Positions 61,665 through 64,000 of a DNA stretch of 64,000 nucleotides are shown here, one piece after another. The stretch's first letter is position 1, and every line of letters starts with the position of its first letter. This DNA is from Catenulispora acidiphila DSM 44928 (GTDB taxonomy: Bacteria > Actinomycetota > Actinomycetes > Streptomycetales > Catenulisporaceae), in contig NC_013131.1 of assembly GCF_000024025.1 (NCBI RefSeq), positions 7,854,229 through 7,918,228 on the forward strand, read 5' to 3'. The position numbers and the translations under genes are program-made. Below the pieces are notes generated by a model. The model had not been told where the DNA came from. It worked only from the letters and a program-made list of their open reading frames with translations, and did not search any database.

Positions 61665-62191
61665 GCCCCTGGTGCGTTCACCGACGCGAAGACCGGTACA
61701 ACAACCGATACGCCGGGTGATACGCGCATCAGGCTTCGCCGGAAACCTGAATCAGCAGGTCAGGCATCCTTTTCAGGAGCAAACCCGCAGCCCGACGATC
61801 GCGCTTTCCACGATCTCCTCTTGGCTGCCCAGCTCGTTCTGGCAGCCGCTATCGCGTCCGCTCGAGTGTTGTGCTGGACCTGCTATTCAGCCGGCCCAGC
61901 ACAACACCCTCGCCCACTTCACGCACCTCATGAGTCTCGACGTGCCCGGGCCGGCGTTGCCCCAGGAGGACTCCCGACATTCGCAAGCGCGAATCGGCAT
62001 TTTCGCAGAATCTCGATTTCCGCGCAAGAAACTCGTAGTCCAAACGGGTGAATAAATGAGCGTCTCACGCTTGGCGTCATGCATTGTTCAAGATATTGTT
62101 GGATACATCAAGAAGTGAGGGCGAGACAGACATTACGAATCGCACCGACTGGAATCACGGAAGAACGGGAGCCCACCATCCGCGCCTCACC
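61665..62191. other. gene-free stretch with low GC and a long hairpin
   Basis: No supported gene in about 530 bp. Composition is lower in G+C toward 62040-62120. It contains the perfect 12-bp inverted repeat at 61866-61907. It may hold regulatory elements or an origin of transfer. Confidence 0.45.
61866..61907. repeat. 12-bp inverted repeat, possible oriT or terminator
   Basis: GTGTTGTGCTGG (61866-61877) and CCAGCACAACAC (61896-61907) are perfect complements with an 18-base loop. It follows the transfer operon. No T-run follows. A nick site was not identified. Confidence 0.55.
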
Positions 62192-62332
62192 ATGACGGCC
62201 GATCCATTCGGCCCGTCGGCCGCCAGCGCCGACCGGCCACAAAGCTCCGGCGGCGGGGTTGCACCCCCGCCGCCGGACGAGGCACCGACCACACCCAGCA
62301 ACCGTCTGAAGTCAGCAAGGAGCACGTCATGA
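62192..62332 (+). CDS. possible 46-residue small protein
   Basis: ATG 62192 opens a Pro/Ser-rich frame that ends at 62332, overlapping the next start (62329) as ATGA. There is no good ribosome site, so it may be only a leader frame. The GC hairpin at 62246-62277 lies within it. Confidence 0.3.
   Translation: MTADPFGPSAASADRPQSSGGGVAPPPPDEAPTTPSNRLKSARSTS
62246..62277. promoter_or_regulatory. GC-rich 13-bp hairpin upstream of a small gene
   Basis: TCCGGCGGCGGGG (62246-62258) and CCCCGCCGCCGGA (62265-62277) pair perfectly across a 6-base loop, about 50 bases before the next start. It could be a terminator or attenuator for the following gene group. Confidence 0.55.
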
Positions 62333-62553
62333 GCCTTGACGCCATTATCGCGCAGCTGCGCGAGCTGGCCGCGAACGCCACGCGGGCCGCGAAGTCCCCG
62401 GCACCGTGCTGCGACGGACACTGTCCGCACGCCTACCGTGCCGAAACCATGGCCGCGCGGTTCACCGAACTGGACGCCGCCATGTCGAATCTCGCACGAC
62501 TCCCCCGGGCCTGGGCTTCCCCGTTCGTCCCCGGTACGCGCACCCCGCGCTGA
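62329..62553 (+). CDS. 74-residue hypothetical protein with cysteines
   Basis: ATG 62329 has AAGGAG six bases upstream. A helical N-terminus (DAIIAQLRELAANATRAAKS) precedes a cysteine/histidine cluster (PCCDGHCPHAYR) and a C-terminal Pro/Arg-rich end. The Cys-Cys-x3-Cys-x-His pattern might bind a metal. No family is recognised. Confidence 0.55.
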   Translation: MSLDAIIAQLRELAANATRAAKSPAPCCDGHCPHAYRAETMAARFTELDAAMSNLARLPRAWASPFVPGTRTPR

Positions 62554-62734
62554 ACCGCACCCGGCTGACGACTCACCGCCCCTGAACCAGCCGCCGGACC
62601 TCCCTTTCCGCTGACGTCCGGCGGCCACCCCCGCACCAAATCCCTGATCGTCGCGACCGGGCGGAGCCATGCCGAAATCCGGCTGCTTCGGACCGGAGCC
62701 CAACGAATTCACACGCCGATATGAGGAGACTCCC

Positions 62735-63124
62735 ATGACCGCCGAGCAGAACATCCCCGCCCTCGACCCGAATCGCCTTGCGCCGCTGCTGTCCGCCGCC
62801 GGGTTCACCACCCGCGAGCTCCCGGGCACCTACGACTTCGGCGCCGAACCGCCGCGCATCCTGCACCACGCGATCACCGAACACGGCCAGTTGGTCGCCG
62901 TTCTGGAATGGATCGAGGACCACCGCCGCCCCGCCGCGCTGATCACCGAACTCGCGGTCTACCCGAACGCGAGTGACCTGCTTGTCGCCGAGTGCGGTCC
63001 CATCAGCCGGATCCACGCCCGGGTCTTCGCCGTGACGCTCGCCGCGAACGTCCCCGCGCCGGTCGTCTGCGCAGCAGCGATCGCCGCGACCACCGCCCAG
63101 GTGCCGAACCGCGCCACCCGCTGA
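62735..63124 (+). CDS. hypothetical protein, about 129 residues
   Basis: ATG 62735 with GAGGAG six bases upstream; an in-frame start at 62669 lacks one. The sequence is a compact alpha/beta protein (RLAPLLSAAGFTTRELPGTYDFG, then a strand-rich middle and an Ala-rich C-terminal helix). No family or motif is recognised. Its position between small element genes and the AAA+ gene suggests an accessory role in the element. Confidence 0.6.
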   Translation: MTAEQNIPALDPNRLAPLLSAAGFTTRELPGTYDFGAEPPRILHHAITEHGQLVAVLEWIEDHRRPAALITELAVYPNASDLLVAECGPISRIHARVFAVTLAANVPAPVVCAAAIAATTAQVPNRATR

Positions 63125-63168
63125 CCTGCGACCTCCGTCAACCTTCGAACAACGGGAGCCACCCCATC

Positions 63169-64000
63169 ATGACCACCGAAGCGGTCCCGGCCGCCAAGAC
63201 CAAAGCGGTACGCGGCCAGCTACGCGCAGCCGTCGCCACCCAACTGGCGACCGCACCGGACGTCGAACACACCGTGACCCAGATCGCGAAGACCCTGGAC
63301 GCGTCCGGCGGAGCTGTAGGTAACGCGCTCATGGCACTCGCAGCCGCCGGACATGCCCAGCTGACCTCCGAAACGCCCCGCCGCTTTCGCGCCACCGCCA
63401 GCACCCCGGCCGCTGCGCAGTTCGCGGTCCTGGTAAGCACTCTGGCCGCTGGGGAAACCGCCACAGCGACGCCCGCTAAAGGCCCTGCTACGGCCACTGT
63501 CACCGCCAGCACCATGCCTACACCGGCGACTGCCGCGCCAGCCCTCACCTCCGTCACTCCGAGCCCGGGTCCCGTGACCAAAAAGCGAGTGAGCCGGAGC
63601 AAGTCCAAGACGGAACCGGTTACGGCTGCGACGAAGGCAGCTCCGCCGGAAACCGCCGTAGCCAGCCCGAAGTCTGTTCTTCGTCCCAACGGCCAGGCCT
63701 ACCATCTTCGGAGCCTGGGCGGGCATCCCGACGTGGAAGTACTCCGCCGCCTGCGAGACGCTGGCGTTCCCGCGCTGCTCTACGGTCCGCCCGGCACCGG
63801 CAAGACCTCCATGGTCGAGGCGGCTTTCACTGACCTGGTCACCGTCTCCGGGGACAACGACACCACCGTGGCCGACCTGGTAGGCGAATACACGCAGAAC
63901 CCTGACGGGACCTACGAGTTTGTCTATGGCCCGCTGGTGGTCGCGATGCGGGAGGGCCGTGCCCTGCTGATCGACGACGCCACGCTTATCCCGGCGAACG
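63169..64000 (+). CDS. MoxR-like AAA+ ATPase, cut by the window edge
   Basis: ATG 63169 (GGGAG 12 bases upstream); 277 codons are visible and the frame is still open at the edge. Residues about 15-75 form a winged-helix-like domain (VEHTVTQIAKTLDASGGAVGNALMAL), then a Pro/Thr/Ala-rich linker. The AAA+ domain begins with LLYGPPGTGKTSMVEAAF (Walker A at 206-213) and Walker B ALLIDDATLIP (Asp-Asp in place of the usual Asp-Glu). This fits the MoxR/dynein-related AAA_5 group. The missing part should hold the arginine finger. A partner VWA protein often follows such genes and would be outside the window. Confidence 0.75.
   Translation, partial: MTTEAVPAAKTKAVRGQLRAAVATQLATAPDVEHTVTQIAKTLDASGGAVGNALMALAAAGHAQLTSETPRRFRATASTPAAAQFAVLVSTLAAGETATATPAKGPATATVTASTMPTPATAAPALTSVTPSPGPVTKKRVSRSKSKTEPVTAATKAAPPETAVASPKSVLRPNGQAYHLRSLGGHPDVEVLRRLRDAGVPALLYGPPGTGKTSMVEAAFTDLVTVSGDNDTTVADLVGEYTQNPDGTYEFVYGPLVVAMREGRALLIDDATLIPAN

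Larger units (their letters stand above)
42863..64000. mobile_element. integrative and conjugative element with type IV secretion genes (left part)
   Basis: Immediately after the CAU tRNA lie a tyrosine integrase (its stop 80 bases from the tRNA), an excisionase, a methyltransferase, a large cargo gene and a full set of mating-pair genes: VirB2-, VirB6-, VirB3-, VirB4- and VirD4-like, NlpC/P60 and replication-relaxation protein. Codon use looks less GC-rich than the flanking chromosome, most clearly in the cargo gene. The right boundary, the second att copy and a relaxase are not in view; the end given is the window edge. Confidence 0.85.

Overview
High-GC actinobacterial chromosome, roughly 70% G+C by eye, with frequent GTG/TTG starts and purine-rich ribosome sites. 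The FasR-FabD-FabH-ACP-FabF fatty-acid locus, followed by an actinobacteria-only DUF3145 gene, points to a streptomycete-like or Catenulispora-like organism. The genus cannot be settled from the window.

Region by region. (a) 1-6000: a partial YhhN-type membrane protein, an MprF-like (DUF2156) membrane protein, and two membrane-anchored proteins with C-terminal peptidoglycan-binding domains, one carrying eight copies of an HPSFQPRP repeat. (b) 6100-14700: an SAH-hydrolase-like gene, then fasR and the housekeeping fatty-acid cluster fabD, fabH, acpP, fabF and an acyl-CoA carboxyltransferase. These genes make malonyl-ACP and run initiation and elongation. FabD has an unusual C-terminal biotinyl/lipoyl-like extension. 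(c) 14700-42400: ordinary chromosomal genes. They include a GH130 enzyme, a TPR protein/ArsR-type regulator pair, an esterase, a LysR/nitrilase pair, DUF3145, a 66-bp tandem repeat array, a TetR/MMPL efflux pair with a long operator-like inverted repeat, a gluconate regulator/kinase/permease locus followed by an FMN glutamate-synthase-like protein, acetyltransferases, an alkylsulfatase-like enzyme, TrmO and an SDR that lacks its catalytic tyrosine. (d) 42564-42862: tRNA-Asn and a tRNA with a CAU anticodon.

(e) 42863 to the window end: an integrative and conjugative element in the 3' end of the CAU tRNA. It begins with a tyrosine integrase, an excisionase and a DNA methyltransferase. A 1648-residue membrane-anchored STAND NTPase with TPR repeats follows as cargo. 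Then comes a type IV secretion operon: sigma-like regulator, VirB2-like pilin, VirB6/TrbL-like channel, PrgI/VirB3-like protein, VirB4 ATPase, VirD4-like coupling ATPase, replication-relaxation protein and NlpC/P60 hydrolase. Small unknown proteins and a MoxR-like AAA+ ATPase, cut by the window edge, come last. This differs from the classic actinomycete elements that use one FtsK-like TraB. The right end, attR and any relaxase lie outside the window.

The best candidates for something new are the TM-STAND-TPR protein on the element, the FabD fusion, the tyrosine-less SDR, the hairpin over the ribosome site of the transfer operon's first gene, and the 66-bp intergenic array.
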